Source: a bacterium
GTDB taxonomy: Bacteria > Desulfobacterota > Binatia > DP-6
Direction: 5' to 3'
Assembly: GCA_026129405.1 (NCBI GenBank)
Contig: JAHCID010000006.1
Coordinates: forward strand, 62,001-126,000
Length of the DNA stretch: 64,000 nt
The translations under genes and the position numbers were made by a program. A model generated the notes under the pieces. It worked only from the letters and a program-made list of their open reading frames with translations. It was not told the DNA's origin and did no database searches. Shown piece after piece: positions 30,545 to 41,249 of the stretch; positions within the stretch are counted from its first letter, which is position 1, and each line of letters begins with the position of its first letter.

Positions 30545-31915
30545 TCACTGGCTCATCGAGTCCAGGAACTCGCGGTTGCCCTTCGTGCCCTTCAGCCGGT
30601 CGACCAGGAACTCCATCGCCTCGATGGTGTTCTGCTGGGTAAGCAGCTTGCGCAGGATCCACACCCGGTTCATCACGCCGGGGGCCACCAGCAACTCCTC
30701 CTTGCGGGTGCCCGAGCGGGTGACGTCCATGGCCGGGAACATGCGGCGGTCCATCAGCCGGCGATCGAGGTGCACCTCCATGTTGCCGGTGCCCTTGAAC
30801 TCCTCGAAGATCACCTCGTCCATGCGGCTGCCCGTGTCGACGAGGGCGGTTCCGAGGATCGTGAGGCTGCCGCCCTCCTCGATGTTGCGCGCCGCGCCGA
30901 AGAACTTCTTCGGACCGCGCAGCGCGTTCGAGTCGACGCCGCCGGAGAGTATCTTGCCGCTCGGCGGCACGACGGCGTTGTAGGCCCGCGCCAGACGGGT
31001 GATCGAGTCGAGCAGGATGACGACGTCGCGTCCGTGCTCGACCAGCCGTTTGGCCTTCTCGATCACCATCTCGGCAACCTGGACGTGGCGCGTCGGCGGC
31101 TCGTCGAAGGTGGAGCTCACCACCTCGCCCTGCACCGAGCGCTGCATGTCGGTGACCTCCTCGGGCCGCTCGTCGATGAGGAGAACGATCAGCACGACCT
31201 CGGGATGGTTCGCGGTGATGCCGTGAGCGATGTTCTGGAGCATCATCGTCTTGCCGGTCCGCGGCGCGGCGACGATGAGCCCGCGCTGCCCTTTGCCCAC
31301 CGGCACGAGGAGATCGATGATGCGCGTCGTCAGCTCCTCGGGCTCGAACTCGAGCCGGAGCTGCTCCTGCGGATACAGCGGCGTCAGGTTGTCGAAGAGG
31401 ATCTTGTCGCGCGCCCGCTCCGGCTCCTCGAAGTTGATGGTCTCGACCTTGAGGAGCGCGAAGTAGCGCTCGCCCTCCTTGGGTGGGCGGATCTGACCAT
31501 AGACGACGTCGCCGGTGCGGAGATTGAAGCGCCGGACCTGGCTCGGAGAGACGTAGATGTCGTCTGGGCCGGGCAGATAGTTGCAGTCCGGGGCGCGCAG
31601 GAAGCCGAAGCCGTCGGGCAGGATCTCGAGGACGCCCTCCCCGCTCACGGCGCCGTTCTGCTCCGCCTGGGCCTGGAGGATCGCGAAGATCAGCTCCTGC
31701 TTGCGCAACGCCGCCGCGCCCTCGACCCGCATCGAACGCGCGAGCGCCGCCAGGTCGGCGATCTTCCTGTCCTTCAGCTCCTTCAGGTTGAGCGGCGGAA
31801 CGTCGGGTGACGGCGCCGGCGGCGGCGCCTCGGCCGGCTCCGGCATCGGCGGCTCGACGGCCGCCACGCGGCTGCGGGCGCGAGCCTCGCTGGCCGAACG
31901 CTCGCGCGAGCTCAC
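30545..31915 (-). CDS. rho: Transcription termination factor Rho
   Basis: 456 residues. Hexameric RNA-dependent ATPase that ends transcription. The N-terminal 40 residues are a low-complexity Pro/Ala/Glu extension, then the Rho_N domain ([20 protein letters not shown]), the RNA-binding cold-shock domain ([34 protein letters not shown]) and the ATPase domain. That domain has Walker A APRTGKT near residue 215, [14 protein letters not shown] and the arginine-finger region [21 protein letters not shown] (split: [21 protein letters not shown]). The Q-loop/R-loop parts are intact. The predicted promoter gives a leader of about 90 bases, in keeping with autoregulation of rho in other bacteria. The first codon at 31915 is GTG. 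Confidence 0.96.
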   Translation of the reverse strand: MSSRERSASEARARSRVAAVEPPMPEPAEAPPPAPSPDVPPLNLKELKDRKIADLAALARSMRVEGAAALRKQELIFAILQAQAEQNGAVSGEGVLEILPDGFGFLRAPDCNYLPGPDDIYVSPSQVRRFNLRTGDVVYGQIRPPKEGERYFALLKVETINFEEPERARDKILFDNLTPLYPQEQLRLEFEPEELTTRIIDLLVPVGKGQRGLIVAAPRTGKTMMLQNIAHGITANHPEVVLIVLLIDERPEEVTDMQRSVQGEVVSSTFDEPPTRHVQVAEMVIEKAKRLVEHGRDVVILLDSITRLARAYNAVVPPSGKILSGGVDSNALRGPKKFFGAARNIEEGGSLTILGTALVDTGSRMDEVIFEEFKGTGNMEVHLDRRLMDRRMFPAMDVTRSGTRKEELLVAPGVMNRVWILRKLLTQQNTIEAMEFLVDRLKGTKGNREFLDSMSQ

Positions 31916-32014
31916 GGCGCGGCAACCTGCGGGAATCGGAGCATGCGCGTCGGGAAAAAGAACGACTGAACGAGGGGGATGCGATACGGCGGGATGGGCG
32001 ACAAGCCCGCGCCG

Positions 32015-32043
32015 AAGTTATGGAAGCCCCCCCAGGGTGTCAA
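32015..32043 (-). promoter_or_regulatory. Candidate rho promoter
   Basis: On the minus strand TTGACA (32043-32038), a 17-base spacer and TAACTT (32020-32015). The -35 is a perfect match and its TGA is the stop codon of rluD. Transcription would start near 32008, leaving a leader of about 93 bases before rho. Confidence 0.5.
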
Positions 32044-33020
32044 GCTGGATCGTGGCCGCCGCCGAGCGCGCGCAGGCCCTCGACGAGCGCCCGGAGGTCC
32101 GCGGGCCACGGCGCGGCGATCTCCATCGCCTCGCCGCTTCCGGGATGCCGGAAGCGCAGCGCTTCTGCATGCAGTGCTTGCCGGGGACAGGCGCCGAGAA
32201 CGGCGGCGACCCGTGCGGACACGCCGGCCGTCCGAAGGCGGTCGCCGCCGTACACGCGATCGGCGGCGATGGGATGCCCGAGCGACGCCAGGTGCACGCG
32301 TAGCTGGTGCGTTCGCCCCGTCTCCGGCACCAGCGCGACCAGCGTCGCGCCGGGCAGATACTCCAGCACCTCCCAACGCGTCACCGCGGCCCGCCCCCCC
32401 TCGCGGACGACGCGCATCCGTTTGCGGTCGACGACGTCGCGCGCGATCGCCCGATCGACGGTGCCGCGCGCCGGCGCGAGCCGGCCGTGCACGACCGCGA
32501 CGTAGCGCTTCGACAGCGTGCGCTTGCGGAATTGTCGCGCGAGGTACTCGTGCGCGCGCGGCGTGCGCGCGACGACGAGCACGCCGGACGTGTCGCGGTC
32601 GAGCCGATGTACGATGCCCGGGCGCGCGGGATCGCCGCCCTCGAGTGCGCCGAGCCGATGCAGCAGCGCATTCACCACCGTACCCGTCCGTGCCCCGGGC
32701 GCCGGATGGACGACCATTCCCGGTGCCTTGTCGAGCGCGACGAGATGCGCGTCCTCGAACAGCACCGAGAGCGGCAGCGCTTCGGCAAGCAGCGTCGAGG
32801 GGGGCGGCGGGGGCACGAGAGCGACGACGCGCTCGCCGCCGCGCAGCGTGTACGACGCCCGCCGCGCCCGGCCGTCTACGGTCACCCGCTCGGCGAGCAG
32901 CAGCTGCTGCGCCCGCGAGCGAGTGCCCACCGCGGGCAACCCGCCGAGGAATCGGTCGAGCCGCTCGCCGACGGCCGCCGGCGGGACCACCACCTCGACC
33001 CGCTCGTCCGTGGCGTCCAC
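32040..33020 (-). CDS. rluD: RluA-family 23S rRNA pseudouridine synthase (RluD-like)
   Basis: 326 residues. An N-terminal S4 RNA-binding domain (ERLDRFLGG to VTVDGRARRASYTLRGGERV, about residues 18-72) is followed by the RluA catalytic domain with HRLDRDTSGVLVVA (catalytic Asp near residue 140) and the RTHQLRVHLASLGHPIAAD segment. RluD modifies the helix 69 loop of 23S rRNA; distinction from RluC-type paralogues rests on overall similarity, so the exact target is inferred. GTG start at 33020, 8 bases after the ribF stop. Confidence 0.92.
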   Translation of the reverse strand: MDATDERVEVVVPPAAVGERLDRFLGGLPAVGTRSRAQQLLLAERVTVDGRARRASYTLRGGERVVALVPPPPPSTLLAEALPLSVLFEDAHLVALDKAPGMVVHPAPGARTGTVVNALLHRLGALEGGDPARPGIVHRLDRDTSGVLVVARTPRAHEYLARQFRKRTLSKRYVAVVHGRLAPARGTVDRAIARDVVDRKRMRVVREGGRAAVTRWEVLEYLPGATLVALVPETGRTHQLRVHLASLGHPIAADRVYGGDRLRTAGVSARVAAVLGACPRQALHAEALRFRHPGSGEAMEIAAPWPADLRALVEGLRALGGGHDPA

Positions 33021-33028
33021 CGGACTCG

Positions 33029-33961
33029 TCAGGTGCCCGTGCCGAGCACGCCGCGCGCCTGCGCCACGTCGGCCGCGATCTGGGCCTGCAGGGCCTCGAC
33101 GCCGGCGAAGCGCTGCTCGCCGCGCAGGCGCGCGACGAGCTCGACCGCAAGCCAGCGCCCGTAGAGATCGCCGTCGAAGTCGAGCAGGTACGCCTCGACC
33201 GTGTGCCGCAGACCACCGAAGGTCGGGCGGACGCCGACGTTCATGACGGCGGACCGTGTCGTGCCGTCGAGCCGTGCCCGCACCGCGTAGACGCCGTCAG
33301 GCGGCAGGAGGACCCCGGGCTTCAGGTGCAGGTTCGCGGTCGGAAAGCCGAGGGTCCGGCCGCGGCGATCGCCCGCCATGACCCGTCCCCGCAGCACGTG
33401 CGGGCGGCCGAGCAGCTCGGCGGCGCGTCCGACGTCGCCCGCAGCCAGCTCCCGGCGCAGCGCGGTGCTGCTCACCTCGGCACCGGCTGCGGTCACGGGG
33501 CCTACGTCCTCGACCGTGAACCCATGCCGCGCGCCGAGCATGCGCAGCGTGTCCACCGTGCCTTCGCGGCGTCGCCCGAAGCTGACGTTGTGCCCCACGA
33601 CGACGTGGACCACCGCGAGACGTGGGAGCAGGAAGTCGGTGACGAAGGCCTCGGCACCGACGGCGGCGAAAGCGGGGGTGAAGCGGCGCACGACGGCGAG
33701 ATCGACCCCGAGGTCGCAAAAGCGCTCGAGCCGATCGTGCAGCGGCTGGATACGCGCCGACGCCCGCTCCGGAGCGAGCACGGCCACCGGGTGCGGATGA
33801 AAGGTCAGGACGGCGGCGGCAGCGGCGCGCGAACGCGCCTCGTCCACGGCGCGGCAGATGATCGCCTCGTGCCCACGATGGACCCCGTCGAAGTTCCCCA
33901 GGGTCAGCACCACCGGGCCGAGCCGTGGCGACACGTGCTCGAGATGGCGGACGACCCGCAT
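33029..33961 (-). CDS. ribF: Bifunctional riboflavin kinase / FAD synthetase
   Basis: About 310 residues. Makes FMN and then FAD. The N-terminal FAD-synthetase (nucleotidyltransferase) domain has TLGNFDGVHRGHE, HPHPVAVLAPE and the VVGHNVSFGRRREGT loop. The C-terminal flavokinase domain has GDRRGRTLGFPTANLHL and DGVYAV with GVRPTFGG. ATG at 33961 is preferred because GAAGG lies 8 bases before it; an ATG at 33976 adds five residues but has no ribosome site. It lies 46 bases after cpoB and 8 bases before rluD. Confidence 0.95.
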   Translation of the reverse strand: MRVVRHLEHVSPRLGPVVLTLGNFDGVHRGHEAIICRAVDEARSRAAAAAVLTFHPHPVAVLAPERASARIQPLHDRLERFCDLGVDLAVVRRFTPAFAAVGAEAFVTDFLLPRLAVVHVVVGHNVSFGRRREGTVDTLRMLGARHGFTVEDVGPVTAAGAEVSSTALRRELAAGDVGRAAELLGRPHVLRGRVMAGDRRGRTLGFPTANLHLKPGVLLPPDGVYAVRARLDGTTRSAVMNVGVRPTFGGLRHTVEAYLLDFDGDLYGRWLAVELVARLRGEQRFAGVEALQAQIAADVAQARGVLGTGT

Positions 33962-34007
33962 CGGTCCGGCCTTCATAGCCCAGCGATCGGGGCCTTTGAA
34001 GGATCGC

Positions 34008-34844
34008 CTACTGGTCGATCTCGGAGAGCTTCTGGCGCGCCTGCGCGGCCTCGGGCGAGTTCGGGTAGTCACGGATCAGCTTGCCGAGGGCGAGACGGGC
34101 GTCGGGCGTGTCGCCGATCTGGAGGAAGAGGTTGCCCTGCTGCCAGAGCGCGGCCGGCGCCTTGTCGCTCTTTGGATAGCGCGTGACCACGTCGTAGAAC
34201 TTCGAGATCGCCTGGTTCTGGTCGCCGCGGGCGGCGTAGCAGCGGGCCGCCCAGTAGAGCGCGTTGTCGGCGAGTGCCGAACCCTTCGACTTGGACGCGA
34301 TCCCGTTCAGCTGCGGAACCGACGACACGCAGTCCTTGCGCGCGACGCCGTCGAGCGCCGCGAGGTATTCGGCCTTCTCCGGCACGTTCATGGTGCCGAC
34401 CGCGGCCTGCTCCTGCGCCACGTCGCGGGCCCAGGCGTCGTCGACCGGCGGCCGCGCGGGCGGTGGGATCGTCGTGGGCGGCGTCTGCGCGGCGATCTCG
34501 GGCGGCGCCGTATCGTCGCCCGGCAGCGCGACGTCGGGCGGAACCGGCGTCTCGCCGGTGAGGGCTTCCGACGGGTGTCCCGCGCGCTCGCGCTCGAGCG
34601 TCGCGAGGCGTTGCTCGAGAAGCGCGACGCGGTCGTCGCCGCCGCGCGCGCGTCCGCCTCCGCCCTCGTCGACGTCGGCGCGCAGCCGCTCGACCTCGCG
34701 CCGGAGCTGATCGATCGCCTTGCGCTGCTCGTTCAGCATCGCCCGGACGCGACGATCCTGCTGGAGAAGGTCGGCCCGCGTGGCACAACCCGACGCGACG
34801 GCCGCGAGCAACGCCGCGACCAGCGCCAGGCGCGGCGACGTCAT
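34008..34844 (-). CDS. cpoB: Tol-Pal system protein CpoB/YbgF
   Basis: 278 residues. A lipoprotein-like signal sequence (lipobox VASGC at about residues 16-20) is followed by a coiled-coil segment (30-85), a Pro/Thr-rich linker and C-terminal TPR repeats (about 160-278) containing ALADNALYWAARCYAARGDQ and YPKSDKAPAALWQQGNLFL. In E. coli CpoB coordinates outer-membrane constriction with peptidoglycan synthesis; that protein is not lipidated, so the Cys here is a difference. The ATG at 34844 overlaps the pal stop (ATGA). Last gene of the tol-pal operon. Confidence 0.92.
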   Translation of the reverse strand: MTSPRLALVAALLAAVASGCATRADLLQQDRRVRAMLNEQRKAIDQLRREVERLRADVDEGGGGRARGGDDRVALLEQRLATLERERAGHPSEALTGETPVPPDVALPGDDTAPPEIAAQTPPTTIPPPARPPVDDAWARDVAQEQAAVGTMNVPEKAEYLAALDGVARKDCVSSVPQLNGIASKSKGSALADNALYWAARCYAARGDQNQAISKFYDVVTRYPKSDKAPAALWQQGNLFLQIGDTPDARLALGKLIRDYPNSPEAAQARQKLSEIDQ

Positions 34845-35374
34845 TGGCCGAGGACGACGAAGTGCACGCGCCGATTGCGCGCCCAACACGATTCCGTTTC
34901 CTCCTGGCAGAGGGGAAGCTCCTTACCGTAGCTGATGGTCGAGATGCGATCCGGTGCGACGCCGTGCCCGATCAGCCAATCCTTGACCGACTTCGCACGC
35001 TTGGCGCCGAGCGCGAGGTTGTACTCGATCGTCCCGCGGCTGTCACAGTGCCCCTCGAGCTCGACCTTCGCGCGCGGGTTCTGCTGGAGCCAGTCGAGGT
35101 TCTGCTCGAGCACGGAAGTTTCGCCAGGCTCGACGTCGTCGCTGTCGTAGCCGAAGTTGACGTCCTTGAGGATGCCGTCTTCCTCGGGCGCCAGTCCCTT
35201 CTGCGCGCGACCGAGGCTCGAGCCACCGGCGAGACCTTCCTCGCCCATGCCGTAGGTGGAGTCCGGACCGCCGACGCCATCTTCCGGACCGGGGCCCTTC
35301 TTCTTGCACGCGCCGACGAGCGGCACGCACAGGCAGAGCGTCACGAGCAAGATCGAGCTGCGCCGCCTCATCAT
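34841..35374 (-). CDS. pal: Peptidoglycan-associated lipoprotein Pal
   Basis: About 177 residues. The signal peptide ends in lipobox LVGAC, so the protein is anchored in the outer membrane. A Gly-rich linker leads to the OmpA-like domain (about 70-177) with the peptidoglycan-binding GHCDSRGTIEYNLALGAKRA and the C-terminal RNRRVHFVV. Start ATG at 35374 has AGAGG 8 bases upstream; a GTG two codons earlier is possible. It lies 12 bases after tolB. Confidence 0.95.
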   Translation of the reverse strand: MMRRRSSILLVTLCLCVPLVGACKKKGPGPEDGVGGPDSTYGMGEEGLAGGSSLGRAQKGLAPEEDGILKDVNFGYDSDDVEPGETSVLEQNLDWLQQNPRAKVELEGHCDSRGTIEYNLALGAKRAKSVKDWLIGHGVAPDRISTISYGKELPLCQEETESCWARNRRVHFVVLGQ

Positions 35375-35386
35375 TCCCACATCCTC

Positions 35387-36700
35387 TCAGTCCATCCGCC
35401 GCGACCAGTTGGGCGACGTATCATCGCCCGCTCCGGTGGTCAATTCTTTCTGGACCCGTCCATCACGATCGGCGAGCCACAACTTGCGTCCGCGACCGCG
35501 CGTCGACGAGAACACGAGATAGCGACCGTCGGGCGCCCACGACGGATCCTCGTTGCTGCCGCTCGACGTGATCGCGCGGCCCGCGCCGCTGCCGTCGGCC
35601 GGCGCGACGACGATCTGGAATCCACCACCGCCGCGCATCGCGTAGGCGATGTAGTCGCCCTTCGGCGACCAGGACGGCGAGGTGTTGTAGTTGCCGAGCC
35701 GCGATACGCGCCGCGGCTCGCCGCCGTCGACCGACATCGCATAGATCTGCGGCGCGCCGCCGCGCGCCGAGCAGAAGACGAAGCGCCGACCGTCGGGCGC
35801 CCAGGACGGCGAGACGTCGATGCCCCAATGATCCGTCAGGCGGCGCACGACCGCGCCGGAGCGATCGACGAGGTAGATGTCCGAGTTGCCCGCCTCCTCG
35901 CGAACCGCGAGCAACCTGGTGCCGTCGGGCGACCAGGCGCCGCCGATCCAGGTTCCACCGCCGGCGATCAGACGCGACACGCCGCGCGTCGCCAGATCGA
36001 CCTGGAACAGCTTCGGCTGGTGCTCGCTGTAGGCGGTGAAGAGGATCGCGCGCAGGTCCGGGCGCCAGCTCGGGGCGACGACGAGCGAGCGCACGTTCGT
36101 GACCTTCGTCGGCGCCGTCTGGTCGAAGGTGTACGTATAGATCTCCTTCAGCGGACCGCCGCGCGTGCTGGTGAGGGTGATCTTCGAATCGAAAGGCCCG
36201 CGCTCGCCCGTCATCAGCTCGAGGATGCCGTCGGCCATCCGGTGCGCCATGCGCGGCAGATCGGCACGGGCGCCCGAGAAGCGCCGGCTCACCTGCGGGA
36301 CGTCCCGGCGCTCCGCGACGTCGAAGAGCCGCACCTCGACGGTGATCGTGTCGCCGGAGACCGCGACCGTGCCCTTCACCACCTCGGCCGCGCCGATGGC
36401 GGCCCAGCCGACGAAGTCGGTGGTCTCGGCCGTCACGCCGGCGGTCCGGGAATCTTCCACGAAGGTCTTCGGATCGACCAGGCGGAAGTAGCCGGAGAGG
36501 TCGAGGTCGCGCGAGAGCACGCGCGCGAACTCGCGGCCGAGCGCGCCACCCGCGTCGCCGCCGGCGTCCTTCAGCGGCATCACCGCGATCGGGAAGGCCT
36601 CGCTGCCGGGACCGAAGATGGATCCCGTGACCACGGCGTCAGTGCGCATCGCCACACCGAGCACCAGCGTCATCACCACGAACCAGCGACGGAACGTCAT
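35387..36700 (-). CDS. tolB: Tol-Pal system beta-propeller protein TolB
   Basis: 437 residues, periplasmic. A signal peptide (about 1-22) is followed by an alpha/beta domain ([13 protein letters not shown] to [11 protein letters not shown]) and a six-bladed beta-propeller of WD40-like (PD40) repeats with recurrent [18 protein letters not shown] and DPSWAPDGR motifs. TolB binds Pal and TolA and takes part in outer-membrane constriction. ATG at 36700 overlaps the tolA stop (ATGA). Confidence 0.96.
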   Translation of the reverse strand: MTFRRWFVVMTLVLGVAMRTDAVVTGSIFGPGSEAFPIAVMPLKDAGGDAGGALGREFARVLSRDLDLSGYFRLVDPKTFVEDSRTAGVTAETTDFVGWAAIGAAEVVKGTVAVSGDTITVEVRLFDVAERRDVPQVSRRFSGARADLPRMAHRMADGILELMTGERGPFDSKITLTSTRGGPLKEIYTYTFDQTAPTKVTNVRSLVVAPSWRPDLRAILFTAYSEHQPKLFQVDLATRGVSRLIAGGGTWIGGAWSPDGTRLLAVREEAGNSDIYLVDRSGAVVRRLTDHWGIDVSPSWAPDGRRFVFCSARGGAPQIYAMSVDGGEPRRVSRLGNYNTSPSWSPKGDYIAYAMRGGGGFQIVVAPADGSGAGRAITSSGSNEDPSWAPDGRYLVFSSTRGRGRKLWLADRDGRVQKELTTGAGDDTSPNWSRRMD

Positions 36701-37976
36701 CCCGTACCCTGCCCTCCTTCTTCGGAATGGAACTCGATCAGGAACTCGCGAAACTCGTTCTTGTAGCGCGGCGGCGGCGGCGGCAGCGGATTCGCGCGCT
36801 GCACGGCCCGCGTCGCCGAGAGATCGTAGGTCTGATCGCCCGACGGCTGCACCAGCCGCACGGCGCTGATGACGCCGTCGGGCCCGATCTGGAACTGGAC
36901 CTTGGCGACGAGCCCCGGCCGCCGGATCGGATTCGCCCACACGCCCTTCACCGTCGCGACCACGCGCTGACGATAGGCAAGGAACTCGACCCCGGTCGCC
37001 TGCCCACCGCCGCCCCCGTCACCGCCCGCTCCCATCGGCCCCTCGGCCGGCTTGCCCCCCAACCCACCGCCCTCGCCGGCGCGTGAGCGCCAACGCTCCG
37101 CCGCGGCGGCGTACGCGTCGCTCGCGCCCTCGCCTGCCCCGGCCGCCCCGGCCCCGGCGGCGACCGCGGGCTTCTTGCCCGCGTCGGCGGCCGCGGACGT
37201 CGGGGTGGCCGGCCGGGCGGACGTCTCGGGCTTCACATCCGGCTTCGAGGCGGCGGAGGTCGATGGCTTCGACGCGTCGGGCTTCGCCGTCTCCGTCGGC
37301 CTGGGCGCGTCCGCCTTCTTCGCGTCGGGCGTCGCTGCCGGCGCGGGCTTCGGTTCGGGTTTCGCCGCGGCCTTGGGCTCGGGCTTCGGTTGTGGCTTGG
37401 GCTCGGGCTTGGGCTCGGGCTTGGGTTCCGGCTTCGGCTCGGGCTTGGGTTCCGGCTTGGGTTCGGGTTTGGGTTCCGGCTTCGGTTCGGGCTTGGGCGC
37501 CGGCTTCGGCTCGGGCTTGGGCGCCGGCGTTGGCTCAGGCTTCGATGCCGGCTCCGGCCGGGGCGGTGGCGCGACCTGCTCGGGCGGCTTCGGCGCCGCG
37601 GGCTCGGGCTTCGCCACCGGCGGAGCGGGCGGCTCAGGCGCCGCGACCGGCGGCTCGGCGGCTCGCGGCGCCGGCGTACCGGCGGCGCCGGGCTCGGCGT
37701 CACGGTCGGCTTCGCGCTGGCGCTGCCGGCAGTCTTGCGCGGCGGCGCCCCCGGCTCGCGATCGAGCGGGCCTGCCGCAAGCCGTCCGCCGAGCGACGCG
37801 CCGTCCATGAGCTCGACCGTGTAGGCGGTCAGCGGACGCGAGCGCAGCGGCGTCAGCAGCTGCGCGACGACGATCACGAGGAGCACGGCGACGTGACCCG
37901 CCGCCGAGACCCCCATCATGCGCGTGTACTGCGGGTCCCACTCCGGAGCGAGCCGCAGCGGCCGGGGGCGCGCCAC
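36697..37976 (-). CDS. tolA: TolA/TonB-like energy-transducing protein, one frameshift
   Basis: The gene is read in two frames. From GTG 37976 the N-terminal part encodes a cytoplasmic tail, one membrane helix ([16 protein letters not shown], about residues 28-43) and the start of a Pro/Ala linker. From about 37690-37670 the protein continues only in the -1 frame: a long Pro-Glu-Pro-Lys linker and the C-terminal TonB/TolA domain ([19 protein letters not shown] to the end). The span of 1280 bases is one short of a multiple of three. With one base restored the product would be 426 residues. No A-rich slippery heptamer is seen, so a consensus error or mutation in the GC-rich repeat is more likely than programmed frameshifting. 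Its place between tolR and tolB fixes identity. Confidence 0.85.
37376..37545 (-). repeat. Direct repeats encoding the KPEP linker of TolA
   Basis: Tandem 12-base units, variants of GGTTCGGGCTTG on the plus strand, encode repeated Lys-Pro-Glu-Pro on the minus strand. A rigid polyproline-type rod like the TonB linker is predicted, instead of the helical rod of E. coli TolA. Such repeats are prone to slippage and misassembly. Confidence 0.8.
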
Positions 37977-37979
37977 GTC

Positions 37980-38399
37980 TCACCTCGCGTCGGGCGGCGG
38001 CTCGGTGACGAGGCCGACCCGCTGCATGCCGGCGTCGCGGACCGCGGCCATGGCGCGCATGACGTCGCCATACGGCACGGCCTGATCGGCACGCACGTAG
38101 ATGGTGCGGTCGGGACGGGCGGCGGCGATCGCCTGCAGCTTCTCCGTCAGCTGCGGCAGCGCATACGGCGTGTCGTTGAGATACACCTCGCCCGTCCGCG
38201 CGACGTTGACGACGAGCTGCTCCTCCTCGCCCGCGAGCGGAGCCGCGGCGACCTTGGGCAGGTCGATAGGCACGCCCTGCTGGAGGATGGGCGCGGTCAC
38301 CATGAAGATGACGAGGAGCACCAGCATCACGTCGACCAGCGGGGTGACGTTGATGTCGGAGATCGCGCCGCCGCTCTCGCCCTGCGATCCGAACGCCAT
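37980..38399 (-). CDS. tolR: ExbD/TolR family biopolymer transport protein
   Basis: 139 residues. One membrane helix (about 20-42) with the functional Asp in [17 protein letters not shown], then a periplasmic domain ([30 protein letters not shown]). With TolQ it forms the proton-driven stator that energises TolA. Three bases separate its stop from the tolA start; its ATG is 3 bases after the tolQ stop. Confidence 0.96.
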   Translation of the reverse strand: MAFGSQGESGGAISDINVTPLVDVMLVLLVIFMVTAPILQQGVPIDLPKVAAAPLAGEEEQLVVNVARTGEVYLNDTPYALPQLTEKLQAIAAARPDRTIYVRADQAVPYGDVMRAMAAVRDAGMQRVGLVTEPPPDAR

Positions 38400-38402
38400 G
38401 CT

Positions 38403-39170
<768 letters not shown>

Positions 39171-39216
39171 GCACCGTGCGGCCGCGTGCCGCCCCTCCCC
39201 ACACCAACGTGCGACC

Positions 39217-39245
39217 GTCCTACCGAAGGGGTCCGAAGGCGTCAA
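39217..39245 (-). promoter_or_regulatory. Candidate tol-pal operon promoter
   Basis: On the minus strand TTGACG (39245-39240), a 17-base spacer and TAGGAC (39222-39217). Transcription would begin near 39210, about 40 bases before the tolQ ATG at 39170. It is back to back with the pgk promoter. Confidence 0.5.
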
Positions 39246-39265
39246 ATTCCTGGCGTTTCGTTTTC

Positions 39266-39294
39266 TTGACCGCCTCCTGCACGCGTGGGATACG
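39266..39294 (+). promoter_or_regulatory. Candidate pgk-tpiA-secG promoter
   Basis: TTGACC (39266-39271), a 17-base spacer and GATACG (39289-39294). The predicted start near 39301 is only about 7 bases before the pgk ATG and no Shine-Dalgarno is present, so the message may be nearly leaderless. Confidence 0.45.
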
Positions 39295-39307
39295 GACCGA
39301 TCCCGCC

Positions 39308-40483
39308 ATGCGCACGCTCGACCAGGTCGACGTCACCGGCAAGCGCGTGTTCGTCCGCGTCGACTTCAACGTCCCGCTGCAGGATGGGCGTGTGACCGAT
39401 GCGACGCGAATCACGGCCACCCTGCCGACGCTGCGCGCGCTGCTCGATCGCGGCGCGGCGCTCGTCCTGGCGTCGCATCTCGGCCGTCCGAAGGGGAAGC
39501 GCAACCCCGACTACTCGCTGGCGCCGGTGGTCGCCGTGCTCGCGAAGGAGCTGGGGCGCGAGGTCCGGCTCGCCCCCGACTGCGTCGGCGCCGAGACCGA
39601 AGCGCTGGCGAGCGCACTGAATCCCGGCGACGTCCTCCTGCTGGAGAACCTGCGCTTCCACGCCGAGGAGGAGAAGAACGACCCCGCCTTCGCCGCCCGG
39701 CTCGCGACGCTCGCCGACGTCTACGTGAACGACGCCTTCGGCGCCGCGCACCGCGCGCACGCCTCGACCGAAGGCATCGCGCGGCTGATGCCGCAGCGCG
39801 CGGCCGGCCTGCTGCTGGCGCGCGAGGTCGCGGTGCTGGGTCGGCTGCTCGCCGCGCCCGAGAAGCCCTTCGTCGCGATCCTCGGCGGCGCCAAGGTCTC
39901 CGACAAGATCGCCGTCATCGAGCATCTCCTCGGCCGCGTGCAGACCCTCGTCATCGGCGGGGCGATGGCCTACACGTTCCTGCGCGCGCAGGGGAAGCCG
40001 ATCGGCCGCTCCCGCGTCGAGGAGGACCGCATCGAGCTGGCGCGCGAGACGCTGGCGCGCGCCCGGCAGGCCGGCGTCGACCTGCTGCTACCGTCGGACC
40101 ACCTCGCCGCCGACAAACCCGAAGCCGGCGCCACGACACAGATCGTCTCCGCCGACGCCTTTCCCGACGACCTCCTCGGCGTCGACATCGGCCCTGACAC
40201 CGCGAAGCGTTACGGCGACGTGGTGGCGGCGGCCCGCACGGTCCTCTGGAACGGCCCCATGGGCATCTTCGAGATCGACGCCTTCGCCCAGGGCACGATG
40301 GCGATCGCCGAGGCGCTGGCGCGCTGCACGGGCACCACCGTCGTCGGCGGCGGCGACTCGGTGGCGGCGCTCGCACGCGCCGGCAAGAGCGACGCGGTGA
40401 CGCACGTGTCGACCGGCGGGGGCGCGTCGCTCGAGTTCCTCGAGGGCAAGACGCTGCCCGGCGTGGCGGCACTGGAGGACTGA
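39308..40483 (+). CDS. pgk: Phosphoglycerate kinase
   Basis: 391 residues. Glycolysis: 1,3-bisphosphoglycerate and ADP to 3-phosphoglycerate and [17 protein letters not shown] with the substrate-binding Asp-Asn pair, [45 protein letters not shown] and the C-terminal [17 protein letters not shown] and [14 protein letters not shown] blocks are complete. ATG at 39308. Its stop is one base from the tpiA GTG. Confidence 0.97.
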   Translation: MRTLDQVDVTGKRVFVRVDFNVPLQDGRVTDATRITATLPTLRALLDRGAALVLASHLGRPKGKRNPDYSLAPVVAVLAKELGREVRLAPDCVGAETEALASALNPGDVLLLENLRFHAEEEKNDPAFAARLATLADVYVNDAFGAAHRAHASTEGIARLMPQRAAGLLLAREVAVLGRLLAAPEKPFVAILGGAKVSDKIAVIEHLLGRVQTLVIGGAMAYTFLRAQGKPIGRSRVEEDRIELARETLARARQAGVDLLLPSDHLAADKPEAGATTQIVSADAFPDDLLGVDIGPDTAKRYGDVVAAARTVLWNGPMGIFEIDAFAQGTMAIAEALARCTGTTVVGGGDSVAALARAGKSDAVTHVSTGGGASLEFLEGKTLPGVAALED

Positions 40484-40484
40484 C

Positions 40485-41249
40485 GTGGCGCGCGTCCCGA
40501 TGCTCGCCGGCAACTGGAAGATGCACGGCACGCGCACCGAAGCGACGGCGCTCGCCGGTGCGCTCGCGCAGCGGGTCGGCCGGGTGCAGAGCCGCGAGGT
40601 GGTGATCGCCCCGCCCTTCACCGCGCTCTCGGCGGCGGCCGACGCGATCCGCGGCACGGCCATCCGCCTCGCGGCGCAGAACGTCCACGGCGAGCCGAAG
40701 GGCGCGTTCACCGGCGAGGTGTCGGCGGCCATGCTGGTCGAGGCCGGCTGCTCGCACGTCATCGTCGGCCACTCCGAGCGCCGCCAGCACTTCGGCGAGA
40801 CCGACGCGAGCGTCAATGCGCGCGTCCTCGGCGCGCTCGGCGCCGCGCTCACGCCGATCGTCTGCGTCGGCGAGACGCTCGCCGAGCGCGAGGCGGGCAC
40901 CACCGACACGATCGTCGCACGCCAGGTGCGCGGCGGCCTTGCAGGCCTCACGCCCGAGCAGGTCGACGCCTGCGTGATCGCCTACGAGCCGGTCTGGGCG
41001 ATCGGCACCGGCCGCACCGCGACCCCGGACCAGGCCCAGGACGTGCACGCCGCCATCCGCGCGCTCCTCGCCGACCTCACAGGCGCGGCGGTGGCGTCCC
41101 GCGTCCGCATCCTGTACGGCGGCAGCGTCAAGCCCGACAACATCGATACCCTCATGGCCCAGCCCGACATCGACGGTGCGCTCGTCGGCGGGGCCAGCCT
41201 CGACGCCGAGGGATTCGCCCGCATCGTGGAGTTCCAGGAGCCGCAATGA
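40485..41249 (+). CDS. tpiA: Triosephosphate isomerase
   Basis: 254 residues. Interconverts dihydroxyacetone phosphate and glyceraldehyde 3-phosphate. AGNWKMHG (Asn/Lys), [13 protein letters not shown] (catalytic His), [11 protein letters not shown] (catalytic Glu) and the phosphate-binding [11 protein letters not shown] and GGASLD loops are all present. GTG start at 40485; the stop overlaps the secG ATG by 4 bases. Confidence 0.97.
   Translation: MARVPMLAGNWKMHGTRTEATALAGALAQRVGRVQSREVVIAPPFTALSAAADAIRGTAIRLAAQNVHGEPKGAFTGEVSAAMLVEAGCSHVIVGHSERRQHFGETDASVNARVLGALGAALTPIVCVGETLAEREAGTTDTIVARQVRGGLAGLTPEQVDACVIAYEPVWAIGTGRTATPDQAQDVHAAIRALLADLTGAAVASRVRILYGGSVKPDNIDTLMAQPDIDGALVGGASLDAEGFARIVEFQEPQ

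Noticed and set aside
37376..37545. Short tandem repeats considered as a CRISPR array
   Set aside because: Units are contiguous 12-mers with no spacers and encode Lys-Pro-Glu-Pro within TolA.
37660..37700. Programmed -1 frameshift in tolA
   Set aside because: No X-XXY-YYZ slippery heptamer or conserved downstream pseudoknot was seen; a one-base loss in GC-rich repeats is simpler.
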